From Deltaproteobacteria bacterium HGW-Deltaproteobacteria-14 (GTDB lineage: Bacteria > Myxococcota_A > UBA9042 > PHBI01): DNA of 59,612 nucleotides. Each line of letters begins with the position of its first letter. The first letter of the stretch is position 1. Where the stretch lies: assembly GCA_002841945.1 (NCBI GenBank), contig PHBI01000067.1:1-59612 (forward strand), given 5' to 3'. This document shows positions 24,400 through 33,082 of this stretch, one piece after another. Both the position numbers and the translations under genes were made by a program. The notes beneath the pieces are model-generated. The model saw nothing but the letters and a program-made list of their open reading frames with translations. It did no database searches and had not been told where the DNA came from.

Positions 24400-24950
24400 C
24401 ACTCGCCTTCCGCGGGCTTCGCGCTGCCGTCCGCGCCGGACTTGACCAGGGTGACCGGGATGGTGCTGAGGTGCACGACGCGGTTGGCGTTCGAGCCGAG
24501 CAGGATGCCGGACAGCGCGCTGCGCCCGCGGGTGCCCATCACGATCATCTTCGCGCCGTGCTCGGCCGCGACCTCGACGATGCGGGGCGCGGGGGTGCCG
24601 ACGACGAGCACCGGCGTGGCGCGCGCGAGCACCTCTCGATCCGGCGCGGCCGCGCGCCGGGCGTCGAGGTACCCGCGCAGCATGTCCTCGGCGGCGTCGC
24701 GGATGGTGCGCGCGCGCTTCTCCCAGCGCTTCTTGTCCTTCTTGCGCACCTTGTGCTCGCCGTCGTCCGCGACGCTGTAGCGGCCGGGCGCGTTGGCGGG
24801 GTCGTGGACGACGTGGAGCAGCACCAGCGGGAGCTTCATCGCCTCGGCGAGATCGGCGGCGACCTGCAGCGCGTTGTCCGACGTGGGGGAGAAGTCGATC
24901 GCCACCAGGATGCAGGGCCGGGGCGTGTCGACGGGGTCCAAGGTTCCCAT
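24399..24950 (-). CDS. universal stress protein (UspA family)
   Basis: 183 residues. It has the Usp fold signs ILVAIDFSPTSDNAL at the N-terminus and IVMGTRGRSALSGILLGSNA with VVHLSTIPVTLV at the C-terminus. This G-2x-G-9x-G-S type loop fits the ATP-binding Usp subgroup. A basic insert (KVRKKDKKRWEKRAR) lies mid-protein. GAGGAGGCGCAGC precedes the ATG at 24950, and a longer frame upstream is not favoured. It is coupled to the downstream Na/Pi symporter by ATGA overlap, suggesting a stress- or ATP-linked control of the transporter. Its leader and first codons are near-identical to those of the lipoprotein gene at 25122-25898. Confidence 0.9.
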   Translation of the reverse strand: MGTLDPVDTPRPCILVAIDFSPTSDNALQVAADLAEAMKLPLVLLHVVHDPANAPGRYSVADDGEHKVRKKDKKRWEKRARTIRDAAEDMLRGYLDARRAAAPDREVLARATPVLVVGTPAPRIVEVAAEHGAKMIVMGTRGRSALSGILLGSNANRVVHLSTIPVTLVKSGADGSAKPAEGE

Positions 24951-25012
24951 GCTGCGCCTCCTCGATGCGACGGGCCCGCGGAGCATGGCGCAGCCCCGGC
25001 CCCCCGACAACA
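24920..25012 (-). repeat. duplicated gene leader, copy A (UspA gene)
   Basis: A 93-bp block with blocks identical to 25868-25960 in the same order and spacing. It covers about ten codons, the start site, the AGGAGG ribosome site and 45 bases upstream. It includes an exact 24-base match (24972-24995, core GGGCCCGCGGAGCATGG on the plus strand). Between the ribosome site and that match nine bases differ. The equal spacing shows true duplication rather than chance. Confidence 0.8.
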
Positions 25013-25121
25013 TCGATGTGCGCTCTGTCAGAGGTTGATGGCGGCGGCCAGCGCGGCGCTGTGAAGAAAGCGACAGAGAGCGCCGGGCGCGGCGACCGCA
25101 GCTGGGGTCCGACGGCGAGGC

Positions 25122-25898
25122 TCAGCGGGCGGCGCCGGGCCAGACCGCGACCGGCGCCTGGACGGCTGGGTCCGCGACCACCTGGTCGGCGCCGGGCGGC
25201 GCGAAGATCGGGTCGCCCTCGCGCCGGATCCAGAACACGACCGGCGCGCTCGCTGGCTCGAAGGCGCCGCCGATCAGCACGTCGTAGGTCCACAGCGTCC
25301 CGGCGCCGACCGCCTCGACGGTCTGGTTCGACAGCATCACGACGCGGATGGTGCCGTCCGCCTCGACGCCCCAGGCCGCGCCCGTGCTCGGGTCGGCCGC
25401 GAGCGACTTGTCGGCGGCCGTGACCGCGTCACCGACGGCGACGCCGACCACGCGACCGGGGCCGGTGACGCCGAGGCGCACCTCGGCGGTGGTCGGGCCG
25501 GGGGCCTGCGGCGGCGGATCGTAGACGAGGGCCAGGGCGACCCTGCGGACGACGCCGCCGGCCTCCTCGGCGCCCGCGATCTCGAGCCGCAGGGCGCAGT
25601 CGGCGCAGCTCACGGCCGCCGGGCAAGGAGGACACAGGCCGCCGCAGCCGTCATCTGCGGCGCAGGCGGCGACCGGGCAGGCCGGGGCGCAGGCGTCGCC
25701 GGAGACGTCGACCTCGAGAGGCGCGGCGGAGTCGGCGAGCGCGGTGTCGGCGACGGTGTCGGGCGCGATCGCGTCGCGCCCTCCGCCGTCGCCGCTGGCG
25801 CACCGGGCGAGGACGAGCCCCACGGCGATCGCGAGGGACAACGCGCCCAGCGCGTGGGGTCGGGATCGGGGCGTGTCGACGGTGGCCGGAGCTCGCAC
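25122..25898 (-). CDS. cysteine-rich lipoprotein with cohesin-like domain
   Basis: 258 residues from a GTG start preceded by AAAGGAGG. The signal peptide ends in the lipobox VLARC. An Asp/Ala linker (TVADTALADSA) is followed by a cysteine cluster CAPACPVAACAADDGCGGLC. From about residue 105 to 225 a domain of cohesin style appears: alternating strands with GDAVTAADKSLAADPSTG and IRVVMLSNQTVEAVGAGTLW, as in cohesin-like modules that bind partners or carbohydrate. It ends in a short hydrophobic tail. Its leader duplicates that of the UspA gene, which supports this GTG start over an upstream ATG. A partner dockerin is not seen in the window. Confidence 0.72.
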   Translation of the reverse strand: MRAPATVDTPRSRPHALGALSLAIAVGLVLARCASGDGGGRDAIAPDTVADTALADSAAPLEVDVSGDACAPACPVAACAADDGCGGLCPPCPAAVSCADCALRLEIAGAEEAGGVVRRVALALVYDPPPQAPGPTTAEVRLGVTGPGRVVGVAVGDAVTAADKSLAADPSTGAAWGVEADGTIRVVMLSNQTVEAVGAGTLWTYDVLIGGAFEPASAPVVFWIRREGDPIFAPPGADQVVADPAVQAPVAVWPGAAR

Positions 25899-25960
25899 GG
25901 CGCGCCTCCTTTGGCTGGCGGGCCCGCGGAGCATGGCGCAGCCGCGGCCCCCGAACAACA
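25868..25960 (-). repeat. duplicated gene leader, copy B (cohesin-like lipoprotein gene)
   Basis: Second copy of the block at 24920-25012, 948 bp away and in the same orientation. The exact 24-base core is at 25920-25943 and the coding-side match GGGGCGTGTCGACGG is at 25868-25882. Both genes encode VDTPR near their N-termini, which comes from the duplicated sequence. It may be a shared cis-regulatory leader or the trace of a segmental copy. Confidence 0.8.
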
Positions 25961-26150
25961 CCGCCGCGCCGCCGGCTCAGCCAGCCCACCGCCAAGCACC
26001 GGCGACGATCCACCGGCTCGTGGGTGGACGTCAGACCACCCGCCGCCGCGCCCGAAGCGGCGTGATCGGCGGCTTCCGCTCGACGGGCGCCGCGCGATCT
26101 GGCAGGGAGCCCGTGCCGACCTGGCTTCCTCTTGACGAGACGGGGTGTTG

Positions 26151-27380
26151 ATGACGGGTCATCCGGACAGCGAGGTCAGCGCCGAGCTCGAGCCGAGGAC
26201 GCGGTTCTTGCTCGATCTCGGGCTCGCGCTCCACCGCGCCGGGGTGTCGGCCTTCCGGCTCGAGGGCGCCCTGACGAAGGTCGCCGACACCCTCGGCCTG
26301 CGCGCCACCTTCTTCTCGACGCCGACGGCGCTGATGGCGAGCGTCGAGGGGCGCACCCACCTGCTGCGCACCGAGCCCGGCGACGTCGACCTCGACCGCA
26401 TGTGCGCCCTCGACGAGATCAGCAACGCCGTCATCGCCGGGGAGATGACCCCCGAGGCCGGCTCCGCGGCGATCGTCGAGGCGCTCGACGCCCCCCGCCG
26501 CTACTCGGCGCTCGTCACGGCCGCCGCCTACACCGCCGCGTCGCTGGTGGCCGCGCTGTTTCTGGCCGGCAGCCTCGTCGACAGCGCGGTCAGCGCCGTC
26601 GCCGGGCTGCTCATCGGCGCGCTGGCCTGGCTCGCCGAGCGCTCGCGCGAGTTCGCGCGCGTCTTCCTCATCATCGCCTCCCTGCTCGCCGCGGGCGTCG
26701 CCTGGCTGGCCGCCGCCGCCGGCCTCCCGGTCGACCTGCAGGTGGTGACCATCGCCGGCCTCATCGCCTTCGTCCCCGGGCTGTCGCTCACCGTCGCGAT
26801 GAACGAGCTGACGACCGGGCACCTCGCGAGCGGCACCGCGCGCCTCGCGTACGTCGCCATCGTGCTGGTCCAGATGGGCCTCGGCGTGGCGCTCGCGGAG
26901 CGCCTCGGCGCGGCCTTCCACGTCGCCCCCCCCGAGGTCGCGCCGTCGCTGCTGCTCGCGACCCGCTGGCTCATGTTCGCCGCCCTCCCCGCGGCGGTGC
27001 TCGCCTTCTCGGTCCTCCTCCGCGCGCGCCTGCGCGACTACGGCTGGCTGCTGCTCACCGGCGCGCTCACCCTCGGGGTCACGGTCGCGGTGAGCGAGGC
27101 CGTGGATCCGGTCTCGGGCAGCTTCCTCGGCGCCCTCGTCGCTGGCGTGGTGTCCAACGGCCTGGCCCGCTGGAGCAACCGCCCGGCGGCCAACTTCCTC
27201 GTCCCGAGCCTGTTCCTGCTGGTGCCCGGCTCGGTCGGCCTGCGCAGCGTCAGCAGCCTCGTCGACGCCGACGTCCTCAGCGGCGTCCAGACCGCCTTCT
27301 CGATGTCCCTCATCGCCATCGCCCTGGTCGGCGGCATGCTCGTCGCCAACGTCGTCCTCAACGCCCGCCGGCACCTGTGA
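26151..27380 (+). CDS. ThrE-type threonine/serine exporter family protein
   Basis: 409 residues. The N-terminal cytoplasmic domain (residues about 10-110, RFLLDLGLALHRAGVSAFR...FFSTPTALMAS) is the hydrolase-like ThrE-N region, and it is followed by about ten transmembrane helices (ThrE/DUF1212 and DUF3815 halves fused, VVTIAGLIAFVPGLSLTVAMNELTTGHL). Actinobacterial ThrE and fungal relatives export threonine and serine. It is a single gene on the plus strand, with the ATG at 26151 chosen over a GTG six bases upstream. It ends 25 bases before the convergent carboxylase gene. Confidence 0.85.
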   Translation: MTGHPDSEVSAELEPRTRFLLDLGLALHRAGVSAFRLEGALTKVADTLGLRATFFSTPTALMASVEGRTHLLRTEPGDVDLDRMCALDEISNAVIAGEMTPEAGSAAIVEALDAPRRYSALVTAAAYTAASLVAALFLAGSLVDSAVSAVAGLLIGALAWLAERSREFARVFLIIASLLAAGVAWLAAAAGLPVDLQVVTIAGLIAFVPGLSLTVAMNELTTGHLASGTARLAYVAIVLVQMGLGVALAERLGAAFHVAPPEVAPSLLLATRWLMFAALPAAVLAFSVLLRARLRDYGWLLLTGALTLGVTVAVSEAVDPVSGSFLGALVAGVVSNGLARWSNRPAANFLVPSLFLLVPGSVGLRSVSSLVDADVLSGVQTAFSMSLIAIALVGGMLVANVVLNARRHL

Positions 27381-27405
27381 CGGGACCGGCGGGCGCGCGC
27401 GAGGA

Positions 27406-29853
27406 TCAGGCGGGCAGCGCCGGCGCCAGCGTCGGGTGAGCGTCGCTCGGCTGCGCCAGCTCGCGGTCCAGCACCGCGATGATGGTCGGGCGCAGCGCCT
27501 CGGGCGGGACCACCGCGTCCAGCGAGCCGACCGCGACCGCGCGCTCGACCGTGTGGATGGCGTCGAACTCCCGCGCCACGTGCCCCTGATGCTCCAGCGT
27601 CAGATCTTGACGCAGCGCATCCAACTCGGCCCGTAGGCGGGCACGTTCCGCACCAGAAGCCGCGGTGATCGCCTGTTGCAATGCAGCAACACGGGGGTCA
27701 CGCTCGACCCGCTGCCGCACCTCGCGGGGGAAGACCACCGCCGCGGCGGGGGCGCCCCCGATGACGCTGGCGTAGCTCCCCTCGAGGGCGATCGACACCA
27801 GCCTCTCGTTCAGCGCCTTCGAGAACACGACGTACGCGCCGCCGTGATAGCGCCCGATCACCACGAAGACGATCGGCCCCTCGAAGTCGACGACCGCCCG
27901 GCCGATCTCGGCGCCGTACTCCAGCTGGAGCTTGCGCATGGACTCGGGGCTGCCGTCGAACCCCGACAGGTTCGCCAGCACCACCACCGGGCGGTTGCCG
28001 CTCGCCTGCCGAATGGCCCGCGCGACCTTCTTCGAGCTGTTCGGAAACAGCGTCCCGCCGCTCCACGAGTCCGGCCCGTCGAGCGGCACGACGCCGCGCC
28101 GCGGCAGCGTGCGCGACTCGAAGCCGATGAGGCACACCGGGTGTCCCCCGATGTGCGCGTCCCACGTCAGCGCCGTCTCCGCCCCCTCCATCCCTGCGAA
28201 GCGCTCGAGCGGCGGCGCGTCGGCGTCCACCGCCGCCAGCATCACCTCGCGGATGGCGAACGGCTTCTTGCGCCCCGGGTTCGTCGCGTCCGAGAAGATG
28301 TCGCCGACCCGCGCGAACACCTCGTCCGACACCGGCCGATACGGGCTCTCCAGCACCGAGCGGTCAGGCGAATCCTGGGTCATGTGCCGCCGCGGCCCGC
28401 GCTCCCCTGGCGCGACGTAGGTGTGCGCGTAGTGCTCGAACAGGATGCGGTAGGCGTCGCCGAGGTTTCGCGCCCGGTACTGCGCCTGCCCGTTCGGCCC
28501 CATGATGCGGTCGAAGCCGCCGATCCCCCGCTCGTCCTCGGCCGCCACGCCCCCCGACACCTCGAGCGCGCGCTTGCCCGTCAGCACCATCGAGCCGTCG
28601 TCGGTCTCGATGAGCACCCCGCGGGTGTGCATCAGCATCGTCGCCTCGGCGTTCCAGTAGCTCTGCGCGCCGACGTTCACCCCCGCGACGATCAGGTTGA
28701 TCTCCCCGCCCGCCTCGGTAAACGCGATGATGCGACGCAGCACACGCGCCGTCCAATCCAGGTTCTCCGTGCCGCTGTCCATGGCGATCAGCGCGCCCGC
28801 GGACACCGGTAGCCACTCCACCGGCAGCTTTCGCGCTGCAGCAAGATCGAGCGCTGCGATGATCCGCCGGCACTCCGGCTCGGCCAGCGCCCCCATCGCG
28901 CGGGTCGGATCCGACGCCAGCCACACCCGGGTCATCCCGTCTGGGAACTTCTTCGTCGCGTGGGTCACGAGCCCCACGACCACCCCCGAGGTGTTCTCAC
29001 CCGGCGCCCGATCGACCGGCAACAGCCGCGCACCGCTCGGCCCGCTCGCGTCGAGGTCGAGCTCCACGAAGCGCCCGTCCGCCATGTCCGGGTGCGGCGT
29101 CATCACCGGATCCGCCCCCGCGGTCCCCGACAAGGACCGAATGATCTCATACGGATAGATGACGCCCAGGCGCCGCGCCCGCTCCGCCCGCACCTGGTAG
29201 TCGCTCGCCGGTCGGATCGGCGCGCACGACGGCACGCTCTCGTGCACCTCGAGCCGATGCCGCCCGCGCTTGGCGAACGCCAGGATGCGCCGGCTGACCT
29301 TGTCGCCGACCCGCAGCCGCGCCTGCACCACCACCTTCTGGAGCCCCAGCCCGCGCGTCGGCCCCTCGAACCGCCGCGCCACCACCGCGAGCCCCTGCTG
29401 CGACGCCTCGATGACCTCCTCGACGTGCAGCACGATGCGGTTGAGATAGTACCGATGCTTCGCCGCCCGCTGCGCCTGCGCCTCGCGCACCACCCGCAGG
29501 CACTCGCCGAACACCCTATCGAACTCGCGCACGTCCGCGCCGCCGCCGCCGAACCCGCCGTCCTCGATGCGCGGCACCCGCTGCAGCTCCGCGAACACCA
29601 CGATGCGCTCGTCGCGCGGGTTCGAGCGCGCCCGCACCCGGAACGCCAGGATCGCGTCGGACGCCTCGAGCCGCGCGATGTCGAACCCCTCGAGCCGCCA
29701 CAGCTCGAGCCGCCGCGCCCGCTCCGGGTGCACGTCGACGAACCGCTCCTCGGCGACCCACGCCCCCGTGGCCGCCGTCGCGTCGCCGGCTACGCCGTCG
29801 GCGCCCGAAAGTGAAATATGAGGGTGCCTGACCCCTTCCATGGCGGCGTCCAC
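27406..29853 (-). CDS. acetyl-CoA carboxylase, central/carboxyltransferase part (separated by frameshift)
   Basis: 815 residues as an open frame. The first 250 residues resemble the central region of eukaryotic ACC (HPERARRLELWRLEGFDIARL). The rest is a carboxyltransferase with both halves: VVGLVTHATKKFPDGMTRVW, INLIVAGVNVGAQSYWNAEA, MVLTGKRALEVSGG, then GHPVCLIGFESRTLPRRGVV, VVLANLSGFDGSPESM and GAPAAAVVFPREV. It transfers carboxyl from biotin to acetyl-CoA, giving malonyl-CoA. The frame starts with GTG at 29853 with no clear ribosome site, inside the repeat region. One base too many at 29883-29886 separates it from the upstream biotin carboxylase half. If that base is removed the two form one protein of about 1891 residues. 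Confidence 0.85.
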   Translation of the reverse strand: MDAAMEGVRHPHISLSGADGVAGDATAATGAWVAEERFVDVHPERARRLELWRLEGFDIARLEASDAILAFRVRARSNPRDERIVVFAELQRVPRIEDGGFGGGGADVREFDRVFGECLRVVREAQAQRAAKHRYYLNRIVLHVEEVIEASQQGLAVVARRFEGPTRGLGLQKVVVQARLRVGDKVSRRILAFAKRGRHRLEVHESVPSCAPIRPASDYQVRAERARRLGVIYPYEIIRSLSGTAGADPVMTPHPDMADGRFVELDLDASGPSGARLLPVDRAPGENTSGVVVGLVTHATKKFPDGMTRVWLASDPTRAMGALAEPECRRIIAALDLAAARKLPVEWLPVSAGALIAMDSGTENLDWTARVLRRIIAFTEAGGEINLIVAGVNVGAQSYWNAEATMLMHTRGVLIETDDGSMVLTGKRALEVSGGVAAEDERGIGGFDRIMGPNGQAQYRARNLGDAYRILFEHYAHTYVAPGERGPRRHMTQDSPDRSVLESPYRPVSDEVFARVGDIFSDATNPGRKKPFAIREVMLAAVDADAPPLERFAGMEGAETALTWDAHIGGHPVCLIGFESRTLPRRGVVPLDGPDSWSGGTLFPNSSKKVARAIRQASGNRPVVVLANLSGFDGSPESMRKLQLEYGAEIGRAVVDFEGPIVFVVIGRYHGGAYVVFSKALNERLVSIALEGSYASVIGGAPAAAVVFPREVRQRVERDPRVAALQQAITAASGAERARLRAELDALRQDLTLEHQGHVAREFDAIHTVERAVAVGSLDAVVPPEALRPTIIAVLDRELAQPSDAHPTLAPALPA

Positions 29854-32800
29854 GGGGGAAGCGGCTCCGGGGGGCGAAAGTGAAAATATGAGGGTGCCTG
29901 ACCCCTCGGGTGGGGACCCAGCTGCCGTGGCGCGTCCGCTGCCCGTCCTCGGTCCACGTCAGCGCCACCCGCGTCAGCGCCGCGCCCGCCTCGACCGCGT
30001 CGAGGGCTGCGGCGACCGTCTCCGCGTCCGCGCAGCCGCCGGCCAAAAACAGGTGCAGCTCGAAGCGCCCCGACCGACCGTGCTCGTCGAGCACCGGCCC
30101 GAGCGCCCGCACGGCCGCCGGGATCAACGTCACCGGCACCAGCGCCGCCAGGCTCCGCGTCCCACCGTGGCCGAGCACCGCCCGGCACGTCGCGTCGACC
30201 AGCGCATCGGACAGTTCACCAGGCTCCCCCGCCCCGGCCAACGCCGAGATGGTCGCCTCCGCCCCGTAGGTAGCCGCGAGGATCTGCTCGAAGCCCGCGT
30301 CCTCGCCCCCGGCGCTCGCGAGCCGCGCCGCGAGCCCCGCGCTCGGCGCACCGTCCGCCGCGCGCCGCCTGAACAGCAAATACCGCGCCTGCCGCGCGTT
30401 GTCCCGCACCGCCGGCAGCTCCGGCCGCGCCACCTCCGCCGTCCGCGACAGCTGCAGCGGCAGCTCGCGCAGGTCCTCGTACGTCGCCCCCGCCGCGTGC
30501 AGCGCCATCATCACCCGCAGAAGCCCGCTCTGCACCCGGTGGCGTGGCTCCACGTCCGCATGCGCCCGCGCCATCCGCCACAGCGCCCGGTCGAGCGCGT
30601 ACCCCGACGCCAGCTCCGCCACCCCGTACCCCGCGAGCGCCGGCACGAGGTACGGCCGCAGCTCCACGTGGTCGCCGTCGGCGACGTGCGACCGCCGCCG
30701 GCACAGCTCGTAGAACGCCCGCTCAGCGCGCACCGTCCCCGCCCCGTCCACCGCCAGCTGCCCGCCGAACAGCTGCTCGACCTCCGGGAAGTGCCGCACC
30801 AGCTCGGCCAGCGGCCGCCAGCGCCCCGGGTCGGCCAGCTGCTTGAACCCGGCCTCCGCGCCGAGCAGCGCCAGCGCCTGCGAGAACAGCGCCTCCGGCA
30901 CCTCGAAGCCCAGGAGCCGCGCCCGCAGCACCTCGGCCAGATCCGTCACCGCCGCCCGCGCCGCCTCCTCCGGCAGCCCGTCGACCACCCCCGGCGCGGG
31001 CTTGCCCGCCACGAACAGCGACTCCAGCGGCCGCGGCCGCGGGGCCGGCGCCCCATCTCCAATAGGCCCGGACTTTTGCGTCGCAGCAGAGTCCGATTCC
31101 AGCACAAATAGCGTCTGCCCGGCCGCAACCTGCGCATTTACCTTGCATTGCACAAGGCTCACCACGCCGGCCTCGCGGGCGAGCACCGGCACCTCCATCT
31201 TCATCGCCTCGAGGGTACACAGGCGCTCGCCCGGGGCCACGCTCTGCCCGGGCTCGACGTGGACCGCGACGACCAGCGCCGGGGCGGGCGCGACCACCTT
31301 GCCGCCGGACGCCAGCTCGATGCGGTGGGCCCAGCCGTCGACCTCGACGGTGATGCCGGCCTTGCCCTCGCTGTGCAAGAGCGCGTGCCGCTGCCCGTTG
31401 AGCACCATCACCGCCGAGCGCTCGCCGGTGGCCTCCCAGTGCGCCCGGTGCAGCGCATCGGGGGTCCCGACCAGGTACTCGTCGGGGCCGACGGCGTAGA
31501 CCTCGAGGGTCGCCGCGTCCCCGCGCAGCGCGAGATCGATGGCGCCCCCCGCCGGCGCGAAGCGGTACGGGATGCCGCCGTGCACGTCGCCGAAGAAGCC
31601 GCTGATCGCCTCGTTGATCGCCCGCCGCCGGGTCAGGATCGCCGCCGCGCACAGCGCCTCGAAGCCGCCCGGCACCGGCAGGCTGTGCGACTCCTGCTGG
31701 CGCCGGTCGAGCCAGCCGGTGTCCGCCGAGCCGTCGATGAACGCCGGCTCCTCGAGCAGCCGCGTCAGAAACGCCTTGTTCGTCGCGCCGTCCTCGACCA
31801 CCAGCTCGAGCTCGCGCAGCGCCCGCGACAGCCGCGCGACGGCCTGCCGGCGATCCTTGCCCCAGGCGATGAGCTTGGCGACCATCGAGTCGAACTCGGG
31901 CGCGATCGCCGAGCCCTCGGCGACCCCGCTGTCGACCCGGATCCCCGGCCCCGCCGGCGCGCGGAACACCCGCACCACCCCCGGGCTCGGCTGGAAGTCG
32001 CGCTCCGGGTCCTCGGCGTTGAGCCGCACCTCGATCGCGTGCCCCCGCGGCGGCGCGTCCGCCGGCGCCCACGGCAGCCCGCGGGCGATGTCGAGCTGGA
32101 TCGCCACCAGATCGAGCCCGGTCACGGCCTCGGTCACCGTGTGCTCGACCTGCAGCCGCGTGTTCACCTCGAGGAAGTGCGCGAAGTCCCGGCTCGGGTC
32201 GACCAGGAACTCGACCGTCCCGACCCCGCGGTATCCGACCGCCTCGCCAAGCCGCGCCGCCGCGTCCTCGAGCCGCTGCGCCAGCGCCCCGCCGACGACC
32301 GGCGACGGCGCCTCCTCGATGACCTTCTGGTGGCGCCGCTGCAGCGAGCAGTCGCGGATCCCGAGGGTCGCCCCCTTGCCGTCCGCGCCCACGACCAGCT
32401 GCACCTCGATGTGCCGCGCCGACGTCACCGCCGACTCGAAGAACACCCCGCCGGCGCCGCCGAAGCTGCGCTCGACCTCGTCCTTCACCGCCGCGACGGC
32501 GGTCACGAGCGCGTCCGGCCCGCGCACCACGCGGATACCACGCCCGCCGCCGCCCGCCGACGCCTTGACCACCAGCGGGTAGCCGATGCCGTGCGCCGCG
32601 CTCAGCAGCTCGCTCGGGCTCTCGGTCCCGCTCAGCACGTACCACGCCGCCATCGGCACCCCCGCCGACTCGGCCAGGCGCTTGGCCGCGATCTTGTCGC
32701 CGAGGCGGTGCATCGCCTCCGACGACGGCCCGATGAACGTGATCCCCGCTCGCTCGAGGGCCTCGACGAAGGCCGCGTCCTCGGCCACGAAGCCCCACCC

Positions 32801-33082
32801 CGGCCACACCGCGTCACAGCGCGCGGCCGCCAGCGCCGCCAGCAGATGCGCGTGGTCGGTGTAGGCGCTCGCCATCCCGTGCGGCCCCTGGCGCAGCGCC
32901 GGCCCGAGCGCCACGGCGTCGTCCGCGAGGCGCACGAACGGCATGTGCCGGTCGGGGTCGGTGTAGAGCGCCACGGCCTCGAGCGCCGTCCCGCGCTCGC
33001 CGTTGTAGTCCCGGACGGTCCGGATGAAGCGCACCGCGGGCTCGCCGCGGTTGACGATGGCGATCCGTTTGAAGTCGGTCAT
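29516..33082 (-). CDS. acetyl-CoA carboxylase, biotin carboxylase/BCCP part (frame runs out of homology near 29886)
   Basis: As sequenced the frame is 1188 residues, but homologous sequence ends at about residue 1066 and the last 120 residues (Arg/Gly-rich) are read out of frame. Residues 1-about 460 are biotin carboxylase: IAIVNRGEPAVRFIR, ATP-grasp loop KASAGGGGRGIRVV, HQKVIEEAP and EVNTRLQVEHTVTE. A biotin carrier domain follows with EAMKM, biotinylated lysine K628. Residues about 700-1060 are the ACC central region. The ATG overlaps the AcpS stop (ATGA). Together with the downstream carboxyltransferase frame it would form a eukaryote-like single-chain ACC that supplies malonyl-CoA to the synthase upstream. 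Confidence 0.88.
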   Translation of the reverse strand: MTDFKRIAIVNRGEPAVRFIRTVRDYNGERGTALEAVALYTDPDRHMPFVRLADDAVALGPALRQGPHGMASAYTDHAHLLAALAAARCDAVWPGWGFVAEDAAFVEALERAGITFIGPSSEAMHRLGDKIAAKRLAESAGVPMAAWYVLSGTESPSELLSAAHGIGYPLVVKASAGGGGRGIRVVRGPDALVTAVAAVKDEVERSFGGAGGVFFESAVTSARHIEVQLVVGADGKGATLGIRDCSLQRRHQKVIEEAPSPVVGGALAQRLEDAAARLGEAVGYRGVGTVEFLVDPSRDFAHFLEVNTRLQVEHTVTEAVTGLDLVAIQLDIARGLPWAPADAPPRGHAIEVRLNAEDPERDFQPSPGVVRVFRAPAGPGIRVDSGVAEGSAIAPEFDSMVAKLIAWGKDRRQAVARLSRALRELELVVEDGATNKAFLTRLLEEPAFIDGSADTGWLDRRQQESHSLPVPGGFEALCAAAILTRRRAINEAISGFFGDVHGGIPYRFAPAGGAIDLALRGDAATLEVYAVGPDEYLVGTPDALHRAHWEATGERSAVMVLNGQRHALLHSEGKAGITVEVDGWAHRIELASGGKVVAPAPALVVAVHVEPGQSVAPGERLCTLEAMKMEVPVLAREAGVVSLVQCKVNAQVAAGQTLFVLESDSAATQKSGPIGDGAPAPRPRPLESLFVAGKPAPGVVDGLPEEAARAAVTDLAEVLRARLLGFEVPEALFSQALALLGAEAGFKQLADPGRWRPLAELVRHFPEVEQLFGGQLAVDGAGTVRAERAFYELCRRRSHVADGDHVELRPYLVPALAGYGVAELASGYALDRALWRMARAHADVEPRHRVQSGLLRVMMALHAAGATYEDLRELPLQLSRTAEVARPELPAVRDNARQARYLLFRRRAADGAPSAGLAARLASAGGEDAGFEQILAATYGAEATISALAGAGEPGELSDALVDATCRAVLGHGGTRSLAALVPVTLIPAAVRALGPVLDEHGRSGRFELHLFLAGGCADAETVAAALDAVEAGAALTRVALTWTEDGQRTRHGSWVPTRGVRHPHIFTFAPRSRFPRGRRHGRGQAPSYFTFGRRRRSRRRDGGHGGVGRRGAVRRRAPGAGAAARAVAARGVRHRAARGVRRDPGVPGAGALEPARRAHRGVRGAAAGAAHRGRRVRRRRRGRARVR
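29806..29836. repeat. GGGTGCCTGACCCCT-type short repeat, copy 1
   Basis: 31 bases, ending in GGGTGCCTGACCCCT. A near-identical copy is at 29875-29906. The GGTGCCTGACCCC core is a familiar dispersed short repeat in many proteobacterial genomes, from general knowledge. It lies in the linker between the biotin carboxylase/carrier and carboxyltransferase halves of ACC and reads GVRHPHISLS on the minus strand, in the carboxyltransferase frame. Confidence 0.85.
29875..29906. repeat. GGGTGCCTGACCCCT-type short repeat, copy 2 with one extra A
   Basis: 32 bases. It equals copy 1 except for AAAA (29883-29886) where copy 1 has AAA. The extra base shifts the ACC frame by one. Without it both copies would read GVRHPHISLS in the same frame and join the two ACC halves. 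Confidence 0.85.

Noticed and set aside
29516..29880. C-terminal 120 codons of the biotin carboxylase frame as a real domain
   Set aside because: This Arg/Gly-rich tail is out of frame with the well-conserved ACC central region read in the next frame. It results from the extra base at 29883-29886.
30723..32807. 694-codon minus-strand frame inside the biotin carboxylase gene
   Set aside because: Gly/Arg/Ala-rich alternative frame of the carboxylase, with no motifs.
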